A DNA stretch of 64,000 bases from Sinorhizobium sp. A49 (GCF_002002725.1 NZ_MUNW01000051.1:124001-188000); one strand, 5' to 3'. Positions 35,164-44,721 are shown, numbered from the stretch's first letter. Numbers and translations: made by a program. The notes: generated by a model from the sequence alone, not told the origin.

Positions 35164-36715
35164 GGAAGCCTCCCATTTCGCCGACAACCTTGACGTGGAT
35201 GCGGGTAGCGTTCCCCGGCAGATAGGCAAGCGGCACGTCCTCCCGCTCGATGACCTGGATGGTTTCGGCAATCGCACCGGCCGAAAGCGCACGCTCCGTC
35301 GCTTCCTGCTCTGCCTGCTTCAGGCAGATCTCGCGCGTCAGACCCTTTTCGAGTGCAAAGACGCGGTCGACTTCGCCGCTGATCTGGGCGATCGCTGCAC
35401 CGACGGCGTTGGCGACGGCGAAATTCTCCGGGCGGATGACGTCCAGATCCCCGAGCCTGTCCGGCATCAGGATCGAGCCGCCACCGACGGCGATGACCGG
35501 GATCGGATCGGCCGAGACGCGGCTGCGTTCGACCGAGTTTTCCAGCATCTGCACGATCCTTACATGGGCCTTTTCGGCCAGCGCCCGGTCGAGATGCGCG
35601 ACCTTGGACGCGTCCCCGATATCGGCCTTGCCGAGGGCGACGGCGATATCCGTCGTCGTCAGGGTCTGGCCTCCGAAGACCAAAGCATCCTTGGCGATGC
35701 GATAACCGACCGACTGCGGGCCGACCGTCACTTCACCATTGGCGAGTTCGCGTACCAGCGATCCGCCGCCAAGACCGATCGAGAACACGTCGGGCATGCG
35801 GAAATTGGTGCGCACGCCGCCGACGTCGACGATGGTCGCCGCCTGGCGGGGAAAGCCGTGGTGAAGCGCACCAACGTCGGAGGTGGTGCCGCCGATATCG
35901 ACGACGATCGCCTCCTTGCGGCCGGTCAGGAACGCCGCACCGCGCATCGAGTTGGTCGGGCCGGAGGCAAAGGTCAGAACCGGGAAGCTTCTGACTGTCG
36001 CAGCCGCCATCAGCGTGCCGTCGTTCTGGGTGATGAAGAACGGGCAAGAAAGCCCGGCATCCTTCAGCGCCTTGGCGAAGGCGTCAACCGTCTTGGCCGC
36101 AAGCGAAAGCAGGCTGGCATTCATGATGGCAGCACTTTCGCGCTCCAGCAGGCCGATGCGGCCGATGTCGCCGGAGACGACGACCGGAAGGCCCGGGCAA
36201 TGCTTTTCGATCACGGTCTTGGCGCGCTGCTCCATCTCGGCATTGATGGGGCTGAAGACGCAGGTGATGGCTGCCGCCTTGACGTTCTTGAGGCGGATGT
36301 CGGCAGCGATCCGGATCAGCTCTTCTTCATCGAGAGGCGCGATGGCACGGCCGTCGAATTCATAGCCGCCACGCACCAGGTAGGCGTGATGACCGACAGC
36401 TTCGGCGAGATCGTTCGGCCAGTCGACCATCGGCGGCAGGCAGGCGGTCGCCGGCAAGCCGAGGCGAATGGCGGCAACATGATTGATGTGCTTGCGCTCG
36501 ATCACCGCATTGGTGAAATGCGTCGTGCCGATCATCACGGTGCCGATCTTGGACCGGTCGATACCGGCCTTGGCGATTGCGCCCTCCAGTGCCTCGATGA
36601 CGCCTGTCGTCACGTCTTCCGTCGTCGACGCCTTAACGCCCGACAGAACGTGCCGCCCCTCCATGATCACGGCGTCGGTGTTCGTGCCCCCGACATCTAT
36701 TCCCAATCGATACAC
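35156..36715 (-). CDS. Hydantoinase/oxoprolinase family protein (HyuA type)
   Basis: A 519-residue ATP-dependent amidohydrolase-like protein of the actin-like ASKHA fold. It starts GIDVGGTNTDAVIMEGRHVLSG (nucleotide-binding phosphate loop), has IGTTHFTNAVIERK and VVDIGGTTSDVGALHHGFPR and AVGGGSILMPDRL. The family opens hydantoin, oxoproline or acetone-type substrates with ATP. The GTG at 36715 is chosen: it has GGAG seven bases upstream and begins the conserved fold. It is co-transcribed with transporter and DUF917 genes. Confidence 0.9.
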   Translation of the reverse strand: MYRLGIDVGGTNTDAVIMEGRHVLSGVKASTTEDVTTGVIEALEGAIAKAGIDRSKIGTVMIGTTHFTNAVIERKHINHVAAIRLGLPATACLPPMVDWPNDLAEAVGHHAYLVRGGYEFDGRAIAPLDEEELIRIAADIRLKNVKAAAITCVFSPINAEMEQRAKTVIEKHCPGLPVVVSGDIGRIGLLERESAAIMNASLLSLAAKTVDAFAKALKDAGLSCPFFITQNDGTLMAAATVRSFPVLTFASGPTNSMRGAAFLTGRKEAIVVDIGGTTSDVGALHHGFPRQAATIVDVGGVRTNFRMPDVFSIGLGGGSLVRELANGEVTVGPQSVGYRIAKDALVFGGQTLTTTDIAVALGKADIGDASKVAHLDRALAEKAHVRIVQMLENSVERSRVSADPIPVIAVGGGSILMPDRLGDLDVIRPENFAVANAVGAAIAQISGEVDRVFALEKGLTREICLKQAEQEATERALSAGAIAETIQVIEREDVPLAYLPGNATRIHVKVVGEMGGFHG

Positions 36716-36765
36716 GGACAGTCTCCTTGTTGATGGGCCTTCGGCCCTGTTTCCTCGTTCGGCCT

Positions 36766-38433
36766 CTAGGCCGTTGATCTCACCAGGAAGCACGCTCTCT
36801 CCTCGACGCTTACCGTGGGCTTCAATGCTTCCTCCTCGTCGCTCATCACCGGGATCGCCGAGATGAGCGCGCGGGTGTAGGGGTGCCGGGGATCGGCGAA
36901 GACATCCGCCGTTCTCCCCTCCTCGACGATCTCGCCCTTCAGCATGATGGCGATGCGGCTGCAGAAATTGCGCATCAGCGAAAGATCGTGAGAGATGAAG
37001 AAGTACGTCAGCCCAAGCTCGTCCCTGAGGCGCTGCAACAAGGCGATGACCTGCTTCTGCACCGAGACGTCGAGCGCCGAGGTCGGTTCGTCGAGCACGA
37101 TGATCTTCGGCTCGGCCGCAAGCGCCCGGGCGATTGCCACCCGTTGCTTCTGCCCGCCCGAAAGCTCGTGCGGATACTTCGAAAGGTAGGCGGACGGCAG
37201 GTTGACGAGCGCCATCAGCTCCTCCATCCGCACCGTCGCCGCCTTGCCGCGAAGGCCGACATGGCTGAGCGGGACTGCCAAGGTCTGCGTCACCGTGCGC
37301 TTGGGGTTTAAGGACGTACCGGGATTCTGGTAGACGATCTGGGTCAGCCGCTGCGACGCCATCGCTTGCGTGGGCGAGCCGACGCGGATCGTGCCGGAAC
37401 TCGGCGCAATCAGCCCCATCACCATGCGGGCAATCGTCGTCTTGCCGGAGCCGGACTCGCCCGCAAGGCCGAAGATCTCACCCTCAGGCACAGACAGCGT
37501 CACCGGCTTGACCGCCTCGTGGCGTTTCATTCGGCCGAGGAAGGGCTTTTCGACATAGACCTTGCCGGCCCCCTCGAGCGTGATGATCGGCGCATTCGAC
37601 GAAACCGGCTGGTCAACCACCTTCGGACCGTACAGCGGTGGGATCGCGTCGATCAGATCGATCGTGTAGGGCTGCCGCGGCGTCTGGAAGATCTGGCGCA
37701 GATTGCCGCTTTCGACGATCTCGCCATGACGCATGACGAAGACGCGATCGGCCGTCTGCCGCACCACGCCGAGATTGTGCGTGATCATCAGCAGGGAAAG
37801 CCCCTCGCTGTCGACCAGGCGGTTGATCAGCTTCAGGATCTCGTCCTGCGTGGTGACGTCAAGCGCCGTGCCCGGCTCATCGGCGATCAGCAGTTGCGGC
37901 TGGTGCAGAAGCGCAAGGCCGATCAGCACGCGCTGGCGCATGCCGCCGGAAAGCTGCGAAGGATAGGCATCGAAGACCCGTTCCGGGTCCTGGAGCTGTA
38001 CACGGCGCAGCACATCGAAGATGCGTTGCTTGCGGTCTATCGCCGTGGTTCTGACGCCGTCGCGTCGATCGGCATAGAACATCACGTCATCGAGGTGCCG
38101 GCCGATCCGGAAGACTGGATTGAACGACGACAGCGGGTCCTGCATGATGATCGAGAACGCAGTGCCCTTCAACGCCTCGCGCTCGCGGCCGGGCATATCG
38201 AGCACCCGCCTGCCGTCATATTCGATGTTGCCGCTTTCGATGCGGGCGTTGTCAGGAAGCGTGCCGAGGATCGCCTTCGAGGTGACCGATTTGCCCGATC
38301 CGGTCTCGCCAATCAGCGCCACGCGCTCGCCCCGGCTGATCTCGAACGAGACGTCCTTCAGGATATGCTGGCGGCGGCCATAGGTGGTGAAGGCAATGTT
38401 GAGGTCTTCGACCTTGAGGAGAGGAGTGCTCAT
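36766..38433 (-). CDS. Dual ATP-binding protein of peptide-type ABC importer
   Basis: A 555-residue fusion of two ABC ATPases. Walker A motifs GETGSGKSVTS and GESGSGKTTIA and signature motifs [12 protein letters not shown] and LSGGQKQRVAIA are visible, with LLIADEPGTALDV and IIVLDEPTSALDV as Walker B. It powers the permeases encoded just upstream. The ATG at 38433 is behind GGAGG and lies four bases after the stop of the permease gene. Its stop codon is about 50 bases before the hydantoinase start. Confidence 0.92.
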   Translation of the reverse strand: MSTPLLKVEDLNIAFTTYGRRQHILKDVSFEISRGERVALIGETGSGKSVTSKAILGTLPDNARIESGNIEYDGRRVLDMPGREREALKGTAFSIIMQDPLSSFNPVFRIGRHLDDVMFYADRRDGVRTTAIDRKQRIFDVLRRVQLQDPERVFDAYPSQLSGGMRQRVLIGLALLHQPQLLIADEPGTALDVTTQDEILKLINRLVDSEGLSLLMITHNLGVVRQTADRVFVMRHGEIVESGNLRQIFQTPRQPYTIDLIDAIPPLYGPKVVDQPVSSNAPIITLEGAGKVYVEKPFLGRMKRHEAVKPVTLSVPEGEIFGLAGESGSGKTTIARMVMGLIAPSSGTIRVGSPTQAMASQRLTQIVYQNPGTSLNPKRTVTQTLAVPLSHVGLRGKAATVRMEELMALVNLPSAYLSKYPHELSGGQKQRVAIARALAAEPKIIVLDEPTSALDVSVQKQVIALLQRLRDELGLTYFFISHDLSLMRNFCSRIAIMLKGEIVEEGRTADVFADPRHPYTRALISAIPVMSDEEEALKPTVSVEERACFLVRSTA

Positions 38434-38437
38434 CGTC

Positions 38438-39298
38438 TCAGGCCTCCACATCGAACATGTCGCGCAGACCGTCACCGAGCAGGTTGAAGCCGAGCGTGGC
38501 GTAGAAGATCGCAAAGCCGGGTGCCAGAACCTCCCACCATTTCTCCGGCAGGAACTGCCGGCCGTCGGCGACCATCGAGCCGAGGTCCGGTGTCGGCGGC
38601 TTCACACCGAGCCCGAGGAAGGAGAGCGTCGCGCCGAAGAGGATGACGAAGGCGGCGTCGAGCGTCGTCTTGACCGAGATGACCGAGATGCAGTTCGGCA
38701 GGATCTCCTTGGCAAGGATATGCAGGTGGCTGGCGCCGGCGAGCCGCGCTGCCTCGATATAGTCTTCCGCCGCGATCGATTTTGTCACGCGATAGACGAG
38801 GCGTGCATGCCAGGTCCACCAGAGCAGCGTGATCGCCAGCATGGCGTTGACCAGATTGGGCTCGAGCACGTTACCGATGGCGAGCGCCATCACCAGCGGC
38901 GGGATCGCCAGCATGATGTCAGTGAAACCGGTCAGGAGCCGCTCGGTCAGGCCGCCGGCATAACCGGCGATCATGCCCAGCGCCGAGCCGATCGGCACCG
39001 CTACGCCAAGCACGCCGATGACGAGCAGCAGCGACACGCGAAAACCGAAGACCGTGCGCGAGAAGATGTCGCGTCCAGCCTTGTCGGTGCCGAACCAGTT
39101 GTCGACATCCGGCGGCATGTGGCGGTTGCGGAAGTCGACGACGGCGCCGACATGCTCGGGAAAGCGCGCGATCAACGGCGCAAAGACGGCCATGGCGATG
39201 ACCGAAAGCACGATCAGTGCGCCGATGACGGCGGCCGGGTTCCGGCTGAACCGGTACCAGGTCATGTAGCCGGCGGACAGGCGGGTTGCATCCTGCAT
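38438..39298 (-). CDS. ABC importer permease, DppC type
   Basis: A 286-residue permease of normal family length, unlike the long DppC-type protein at 4770. It has WFGTDKAGRDIFSRTVFGFRVSLLLVIG and the EAA loop EDYIEAARLAGASHLHILAKEILPN. The start ATG and the stop of the preceding permease share one base (TGATG at 39296-39300). Channel subunit for uptake of the operon's substrate. Confidence 0.92.
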   Translation of the reverse strand: MQDATRLSAGYMTWYRFSRNPAAVIGALIVLSVIAMAVFAPLIARFPEHVGAVVDFRNRHMPPDVDNWFGTDKAGRDIFSRTVFGFRVSLLLVIGVLGVAVPIGSALGMIAGYAGGLTERLLTGFTDIMLAIPPLVMALAIGNVLEPNLVNAMLAITLLWWTWHARLVYRVTKSIAAEDYIEAARLAGASHLHILAKEILPNCISVISVKTTLDAAFVILFGATLSFLGLGVKPPTPDLGSMVADGRQFLPEKWWEVLAPGFAIFYATLGFNLLGDGLRDMFDVEA

Positions 39299-40326
39299 CA
39301 GCGGGCCTCCTTGAAGCGAAGCCGCGGGTCAAGGAAGCTGATGATCAGGTCGATGACGAGGTTGGCGGCGATGAAGAAAATGCCCGAGACGAGGACCACG
39401 GCCATGACGGCGTTGAGGTCCTTCTGCAGGATGGCGTCGAGGCCGTAGGAGGCAAAGCCGCCCCAGGAAAAGACCATTTCGACGACGAAGGCGTTGCCGA
39501 TCAGCGAGGCGAATTCGAGCCCCATGATTGTCAATGGTGCAATCGAAGACAGCTTCAGCAGATAGCGAAACACGATGACGCGATCCGGTACGCCGAAGGA
39601 TTTCAGCGTCAGTACATGATCGCGGCGCTGGTGGTCGATCATTGCCGAGCGGGTGATGCGGGTGATCTGGCCGATGCCCGCCATTGCCAGTGCCAGCGCC
39701 GGAAAGATCAGATGCTGAAGGGCGCTCAGAAAAACATCGGGACGGCCGGCAGCCAAGCTGTCGACCAGCAGGAAGCCCGTGGGGCCAGCCGGTGCGCCGA
39801 GCTGGAAGTCGACACGGCCGAGCGTCGGCCATGAGGGGAAATGGTCCGCCGCGAGGATCTGCAGGGTCACCGCGAAGAGAAAGCTCGGAATGGTGACGCC
39901 GATCAGCGAGAAGAAACGGCCGCTATTGTCGATCCAGCTGTTCCTGTAGCGCGCCGTCAAAACGCCGAGCGGCACGGCCACCGCAAAAATGATGGCGATG
40001 GTGACGATGACAAGCTCGAGCGTCGCCGGCAGGAAGGTGGCGATATCGGCACTGACCTCCCGGTCGGACACGATCGAGCGCCCGAGATCGCCGGTCACCG
40101 CATGGCTGACATAGCTGACATACTGGGTGATCAGCGGCTCATCGAGCCCCATGCGCTGGCGCAGCTGGTCGACCTGCTCCTGCGTTGCGCTCGGACCGAG
40201 GGCCATGCGCGCCGGGTCGCCCGGCACGATGCGGGCGAGCACGAAAATCATCAGCGACAACACGAACAGCACCATAAGGAAGCCGACCGCGCGCCGCGCA
40301 AACAATGCGACGTAATAATTGCCCAT
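39298..40326 (-). CDS. ABC importer permease, DppB type
   Basis: The 342-residue first gene of the operon. Typical marks: VLSLMIFVLARIVPGDPARMALGP near the N-terminus and the EAA loop QRRDHVLTLKSFGVPDRVIVFRYLLK. The ATG at 40326 has AAAGGG eight bases upstream and is preferred over the TTG at 40332. The operon then continues leftward through DppC, dual ATPase, hydantoinase, two DUF917 genes and the binding protein, seven genes ending at the 31271 terminator. Confidence 0.92.
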   Translation of the reverse strand: MGNYYVALFARRAVGFLMVLFVLSLMIFVLARIVPGDPARMALGPSATQEQVDQLRQRMGLDEPLITQYVSYVSHAVTGDLGRSIVSDREVSADIATFLPATLELVIVTIAIIFAVAVPLGVLTARYRNSWIDNSGRFFSLIGVTIPSFLFAVTLQILAADHFPSWPTLGRVDFQLGAPAGPTGFLLVDSLAAGRPDVFLSALQHLIFPALALAMAGIGQITRITRSAMIDHQRRDHVLTLKSFGVPDRVIVFRYLLKLSSIAPLTIMGLEFASLIGNAFVVEMVFSWGGFASYGLDAILQKDLNAVMAVVLVSGIFFIAANLVIDLIISFLDPRLRFKEAR

Positions 40327-40425
40327 TGGCAACCCTTTCCCCTCGGCCGGTTATCGTCCGGCCTGTCTGCCGCTTTTTGCGGTCGAGGGCAGTTTCAAGC
40401 CGAAAGGGTGATTTGCACAACGGCT

Positions 40426-40464
40426 AGAAAGGATAGGTTTTTATAAGAAAGGTATAGGTTCTTG
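40426..40464 (-). promoter_or_regulatory. Tandem direct repeats upstream of hydantoin-transport operon
   Basis: AGAAAGGATAGGTTTTT (40426-40442) and AGAAAGGTATAGGTTCTT (40446-40463) are near-identical copies 20 bp apart, about two helical turns. They lie about 100-140 bp before the DppB start and 50-90 bp past the regulator stop. This fits a binding site for an oligomeric activator such as the adjacent LuxR/MalT-type protein. Confidence 0.65.
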
Positions 40465-40512
40465 TATCGACCAAACGGAAGAACGGCGCATACCGCGCGG
40501 ACTGCAACCTGA

Positions 40513-42879
40513 TCAGGAAATGACGCCGAGCGCCTTTGCCGCGATGATCGCTTCCCGTCGACGGCTGCAGCCAAGCTTGCGATAGAGATTGCCGAGGTGG
40601 AATTTCACCGTGGCCTCGCTCAAGCCCAGAGCATGGGCGATGAACTTGTTCGACGCACCCTCGGCAATCATCAGCAGCAGGCGGGTTTCGCGCCGGGTCA
40701 GGCCATTCTTTTCGCCGAGCGTCGTGTTGGGCAGACCGGTATCGCGCAAGCGGCGCAGGATCTGTTGCGACGTCGGCGTGGTCTGCAGGAAGTCGCTGAT
40801 GCGCCGGTCTCCCGTCAGTTCCCGCAAAAATTGCCGCTCTTCCGACAGCGGCGCAATGGTGCCGAGCCGCGCCGCATTCTCGAAGGTTTTCTGCAGGATA
40901 GCGCGCGCGCTGGTGAGGTTGTGCCGGCGGCGGGCGACATAGGCCTGCCAGACCTCGATGCACAATCGCTGGCGGCCCGTCAGGTTGAGGTTGCTCGCCA
41001 GTGCCGCAAGCTGCCGGTCCAGATGCACGCGCCCCGGCATCTCGAAGACGATATGGCGCAGCCAGACGACAGCCAATGCGATCTCGTCGCGGTCCTGCAG
41101 GCGGGTCAGTTCGTCAACGGCCGCCTCCACCCAGGTTCTGTTGATACGAGCCTGCACCGCCGCAAGCTTTTCTGCCGCTTCCTGCCAGCGGTTGCCGTTC
41201 TGGAGAATGACGGCGTCCCGGACCTCGATCATCAGGCGGAACTGCCTGTTATAGACCTGATAGGCGCGCCAGCGATCGAGGAATCCGCGTGCGGCAATCA
41301 TGGAAAAATGCTCGCTCAGCGCCTGGCTGCCGTATTGCAGCGCGAACTCGATCAGGCTCGGCCAGATCTCGCCATGCGAGAAATCGTCCATCTCAGAGGT
41401 CAGAAAGCGTGCCAGCGGCTCCGGCTTGCCGTCCTCATATTCAACGCATGCTTGCAACAAGGCGAGCAGCCGCGCATCCATCGGACTATCGAACGGCACG
41501 CGCGAAAGTTGCTCGGCAGCGTCGGTCGAATTCTTGCGGGCACGCACCGCGTCGCCGCTCATCAGGTGCATCATTGCCTGGTGCAGGTTGATGTAGAAAC
41601 ACAGAAGCGGCACCCCGGCGCGCTCATAGTGGAACAACGCTCGATCGGCGATATCCTGGGCAACGGCAAACCGCCGCCGGCGAATGTAGAATTCCAGGAT
41701 CGAATTGTAGATGCTGCCGCGTTCCAGATCGGCGTCGAGCGGAAACTCCGACAGAAGCGTCGTGGATTGCTCCAGCAGATCATCGCCGAGCACCACGTCC
41801 TCGTAGATCAACATCACCAGACGGAAAGAGCGGAAGGCGGCCGAGAACGCCGCACGGTCGCTCAACACCTTCAGCACATTGTTGGCGCGCGAGCCGTAAC
41901 AATCGGCAAGCAGCCGTTGCGCGCGCAGCACCTCGCCGCGCTTCAGCGCCTGCATCGCAAGCGCCGTGACGATGCCTTCATGCTGCGTCGCAAGCTCGGC
42001 CGGGAACCCGGCGAGAACCCGGTCGAACGCTTCCGAGCCGTGGAAGAAGATGTAGTACCGGCCGAAGTTTGCAACGAAAGCGCGGACCGCCAGTTCGTGA
42101 AGCCCCGCCTGCTGCAGCACGAGGATCGCTTCCGTTTGCATGCCGTGCGCGGCATAGGCGGTCGATATCGCCGGGACGCGAGCGCTGTCTCCGAGACGCC
42201 CGGCCAGCACCATGTCAACCGCTGCGGCAAGCGCACCGGCGATGCCACTCGCCTGCAGATAGGCGGGCACCGCTTCCTTCCCTTTGGCCGGCGACCTTGC
42301 CGCCTGCTGGGCAAGGCTGAGCTGGACGAGCTCGAAATCTGCCGTTTCATTCAGGACATCGTTTGCCAGAAAACGCGTGAGCGTCGCCTCGTCTCGCGAC
42401 GATCGCGAGTGCAGCCCAACCAAAAACGGCCACCCTCCAGTCTCGGTCAGGAGCCGCGGCGCCTCAGTCCTGCCGTAGGAGGCCTCCAACTCTCCGCGTG
42501 AAAAGCAGATATCGGCCGCACCAAGGCAGAGTGCCTTGCCGTAGGCAATCGCCCGATCGAGACCGAAGAGCCGGGTTCGCGGCCGCTTCGCGATCACGAC
42601 GCGTCGTCCCTCGTCCTGCCAGATTGCAGGCATTTCGACTTCCTGCGTGTCCGTCGGCACGTCCCAGAGCAGCACGTCGTCGGAGGTGTCTTCTTCGCCG
42701 GGAGGACGCGCCGATCGCCATATGCGGCATTGAAGGTGGGACGCCAGTTGCGACAGCAGCGTCGACTTTCCCATGCCCGCAACGGCGTCCAGAACCACGA
42801 TCGGTTCGGCCGCTGTCACGATGCGTCGCAGAATTTCGTCTCGCCAGATGTCGATCGCTTTGTGGGACGTATCAGCCAT
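40513..42879 (-). CDS. LuxR/MalT-type large ATP-binding regulator
   Basis: The 788-residue protein has a P-loop near the N-terminus (VVLDAVAGMGKSTLLSQL, about 28-45), a long helical TPR-like middle and a C-terminal LuxR helix-turn-helix (about 725-785): GLTRRETRLLLMIAEGASNKFIAHALGLSEATVKFHLGNLYRKLG. This is the LAL/MalT plan: ATP- and ligand-dependent activators that bind direct repeats. It lies immediately upstream of the seven-gene hydantoin/DUF917 transport operon, in the same direction, and is its likely activator. The inducer is presumably the imported substrate or a product. Confidence 0.88.
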   Translation of the reverse strand: MADTSHKAIDIWRDEILRRIVTAAEPIVVLDAVAGMGKSTLLSQLASHLQCRIWRSARPPGEEDTSDDVLLWDVPTDTQEVEMPAIWQDEGRRVVIAKRPRTRLFGLDRAIAYGKALCLGAADICFSRGELEASYGRTEAPRLLTETGGWPFLVGLHSRSSRDEATLTRFLANDVLNETADFELVQLSLAQQAARSPAKGKEAVPAYLQASGIAGALAAAVDMVLAGRLGDSARVPAISTAYAAHGMQTEAILVLQQAGLHELAVRAFVANFGRYYIFFHGSEAFDRVLAGFPAELATQHEGIVTALAMQALKRGEVLRAQRLLADCYGSRANNVLKVLSDRAAFSAAFRSFRLVMLIYEDVVLGDDLLEQSTTLLSEFPLDADLERGSIYNSILEFYIRRRRFAVAQDIADRALFHYERAGVPLLCFYINLHQAMMHLMSGDAVRARKNSTDAAEQLSRVPFDSPMDARLLALLQACVEYEDGKPEPLARFLTSEMDDFSHGEIWPSLIEFALQYGSQALSEHFSMIAARGFLDRWRAYQVYNRQFRLMIEVRDAVILQNGNRWQEAAEKLAAVQARINRTWVEAAVDELTRLQDRDEIALAVVWLRHIVFEMPGRVHLDRQLAALASNLNLTGRQRLCIEVWQAYVARRRHNLTSARAILQKTFENAARLGTIAPLSEERQFLRELTGDRRISDFLQTTPTSQQILRRLRDTGLPNTTLGEKNGLTRRETRLLLMIAEGASNKFIAHALGLSEATVKFHLGNLYRKLGCSRRREAIIAAKALGVIS

Positions 42880-43001
42880 TCATTCTCTGCCCAATGGGGC
42901 GAAGCGCGGTTGCCGTCGAAACCTAGACAAGGACGCTCGGGTTGGCAAAGGCGCAATAGGCTGGCCGACATGCCTCGCTCGCAATTTGTCGCTGCCCCCG
43001 G

Positions 43002-43901
43002 CTAGAAATCGCGAAAACGATCGACCAGTGCGTCGACCGCGATGCGCACGCGCGGGGTCGTGCCGAGCCGATGCGGCCAGAGTGCATAGATGGGAAGCGG
43101 CACAGGCGCAAAGGCCTCCAGAACAGGAACGAGGCGACCCTCCGCGATCGCATCGTCGACAATCCAGCCCGGCAATTGCACGAGCCCATGTCCACGACAG
43201 GCGGCGTCCGCCATCAAAGCGTGATCCGCAATGCTGAGCGCGCTGCGCACCGTGATGTGCTTCGTCTTTCCGGACTCGGCAAACCGCCAGGTCTCTGCCG
43301 CAGGTCCACGCGATTGCGTCACGCAGTGATGCGCAACAAGCTCCGCGGGGCGCGACGGCGTCCCGTGCTTTGTCAGATAATCCGGCGCTCCGCAAACCGT
43401 CAGGCGCTGCACGCCGAGCTTCCTGACCATCAGATCGCCGCCGCCGGCAAGCTCGCCGACACGCACACAGAGGTCGATGTTCTCCTCGACCAGATCGACC
43501 AACCGGTTGGTAAAGGCAATGTCCAGTTCAAGCTTCGGGTAGTCGGCCGCGAGCGCGATCAGGCTTGGTCCGGCAATACGCCTGCCGAGCAGTTCCGGCA
43601 GGCTCACCCTGAGCCGGCCGGCAGGATCCGCCATGCGCGAGGCGAGCGCCGCCTCCGCGGCTGCCAGTTCCGCGACGGCACGTTCACAGCCATCAAGGAA
43701 CACCCTGCCCTCCTCCGTCAACGCCAAGTGGCGTGTGCTGCGCTGGAACAGGCGCACGCCCAACCGCCCCTCGAGCCGGGAAACCGACTTGCCCACTGTC
43801 GACGTGGAAAGGCCGAGCCGCTCGGCCGCTTCGGAAAAACTGGATGACCGCGAGGCTTGCATGAACGCCCGGATGGCGCTGAGATGATCGCCGGGAAGCA
43901 A
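43002..43901 (-). CDS. LysR-family regulator
   Basis: A 299-residue regulator with an N-terminal winged helix (about 5-65: FMQASRSSSFSEAAERLGLSTSTVGKSVSRLEGRLG) and a periplasmic-binding-protein-like effector domain (about 92-290). The start is a TTG with GGAG about eight bases before it. It is divergent from the SDR gene at 44011, the usual LysR/target arrangement, and the gap holds two copies of its probable operator, one of which overlaps its own translation start region and suggests autorepression. Confidence 0.9.
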   Translation of the reverse strand: MLPGDHLSAIRAFMQASRSSSFSEAAERLGLSTSTVGKSVSRLEGRLGVRLFQRSTRHLALTEEGRVFLDGCERAVAELAAAEAALASRMADPAGRLRVSLPELLGRRIAGPSLIALAADYPKLELDIAFTNRLVDLVEENIDLCVRVGELAGGGDLMVRKLGVQRLTVCGAPDYLTKHGTPSRPAELVAHHCVTQSRGPAAETWRFAESGKTKHITVRSALSIADHALMADAACRGHGLVQLPGWIVDDAIAEGRLVPVLEAFAPVPLPIYALWPHRLGTTPRVRIAVDALVDRFRDF

Positions 43902-43912
43902 GGCACACTCCA

Positions 43913-43966
43913 GATTTCAAATCGCAGGTTTCGCGATAAGTGTTCTCATAAACGATTTCAGATCGC
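43913..43966. promoter_or_regulatory. LysR operator pair between regulator and SDR gene
   Basis: GATTTCAAATCGC at 43913-43925 contains the perfect palindrome GATTTCAAATC, and GATTTCAGATCGC at 43954-43966 is a near-copy, 41 bp apart (about four helical turns). This is the strong recognition site plus weaker activation site pattern of LysR regulators. Confidence 0.75.
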
Positions 43967-44010
43967 GGATATAGTGCCGCCTGGCATTCACATCTCAAGG
44001 ATCCGAAAGA

Positions 44011-44721
44011 ATGAGAAAGCAGAGAGTAGCAATCATCGGCGGCAGCTCCGGCATCGGTTTGCGCGTTGCGGAGCGCGCTATCGATCTTGGTGCAGAAGTC
44101 GTCATTGGCGGCCGCGACCCGGAACGGCTGCAGCGCGCCGGCGTCAAGCTTGGCCCGGCCAGCCGCGCCATTGCCGTCGACAATGTCGATCAAGAGTCCT
44201 TGCGTCGTTTCTTCGAACAGTCCGGGCCGATCAACCACCTCTTCACGCCCGGCGCATCCTACGCGCGCGGACGGATCGACCAGGCCTCCGACGAGGTCGC
44301 CGAAAGCTCCTTCCGATCGAAGTTCTGGGGGCAGTATTATGCCGTGAAGCATGCGCTGCCATATCTGGACAAGAACGGATCCATCACCCTGATGGCGGGC
44401 GCCTACAGCGTCAGGCCGGCGGCAGAAGGTGCCGCCTATGGTGCCTGCAATGCCGCGATTGAAGGCCTTGGGCGAGCGCTCGCCGTCGAACTGGCGCCGA
44501 TAAGGGTGAATGTCATTTCGCCCGGCACGATCGACAGCGACCTGTGGCGCCGTCAGCCGGACGCCATCCGGGAGGCTTCATTCTCCAGTTATGGGGAGGC
44601 CGCGCTGCTCAAGCGCGTCGGCACCACCGATGAGGTTGCGCACACTGTCATCTACCTCATCGAGAATGGCTTCATGAACGGCTCGACGCTTTACCCTGAC
44701 GGGGGCTTCGCATTGCGTTGA
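44011..44721 (+). CDS. Short-chain dehydrogenase/reductase
   Basis: A 236-residue NAD(P)-dependent oxidoreductase. The cofactor motif is IIGGSSGIGLRVAERAIDLG, and the later region has GAYSVRPAAEGAAYGACNAAIEGL, with Tyr in place as YGACN, then VISPGTIDSDL. In the classical SDR the Tyr-x3-Lys is replaced here by Tyr-x3-Asn (YGACN), so catalysis may be altered; this exchange is seen in a subgroup of rhizobial SDRs. Its expression is presumably controlled by the divergent LysR protein. Substrate unknown. Confidence 0.85.
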   Translation: MRKQRVAIIGGSSGIGLRVAERAIDLGAEVVIGGRDPERLQRAGVKLGPASRAIAVDNVDQESLRRFFEQSGPINHLFTPGASYARGRIDQASDEVAESSFRSKFWGQYYAVKHALPYLDKNGSITLMAGAYSVRPAAEGAAYGACNAAIEGLGRALAVELAPIRVNVISPGTIDSDLWRRQPDAIREASFSSYGEAALLKRVGTTDEVAHTVIYLIENGFMNGSTLYPDGGFALR

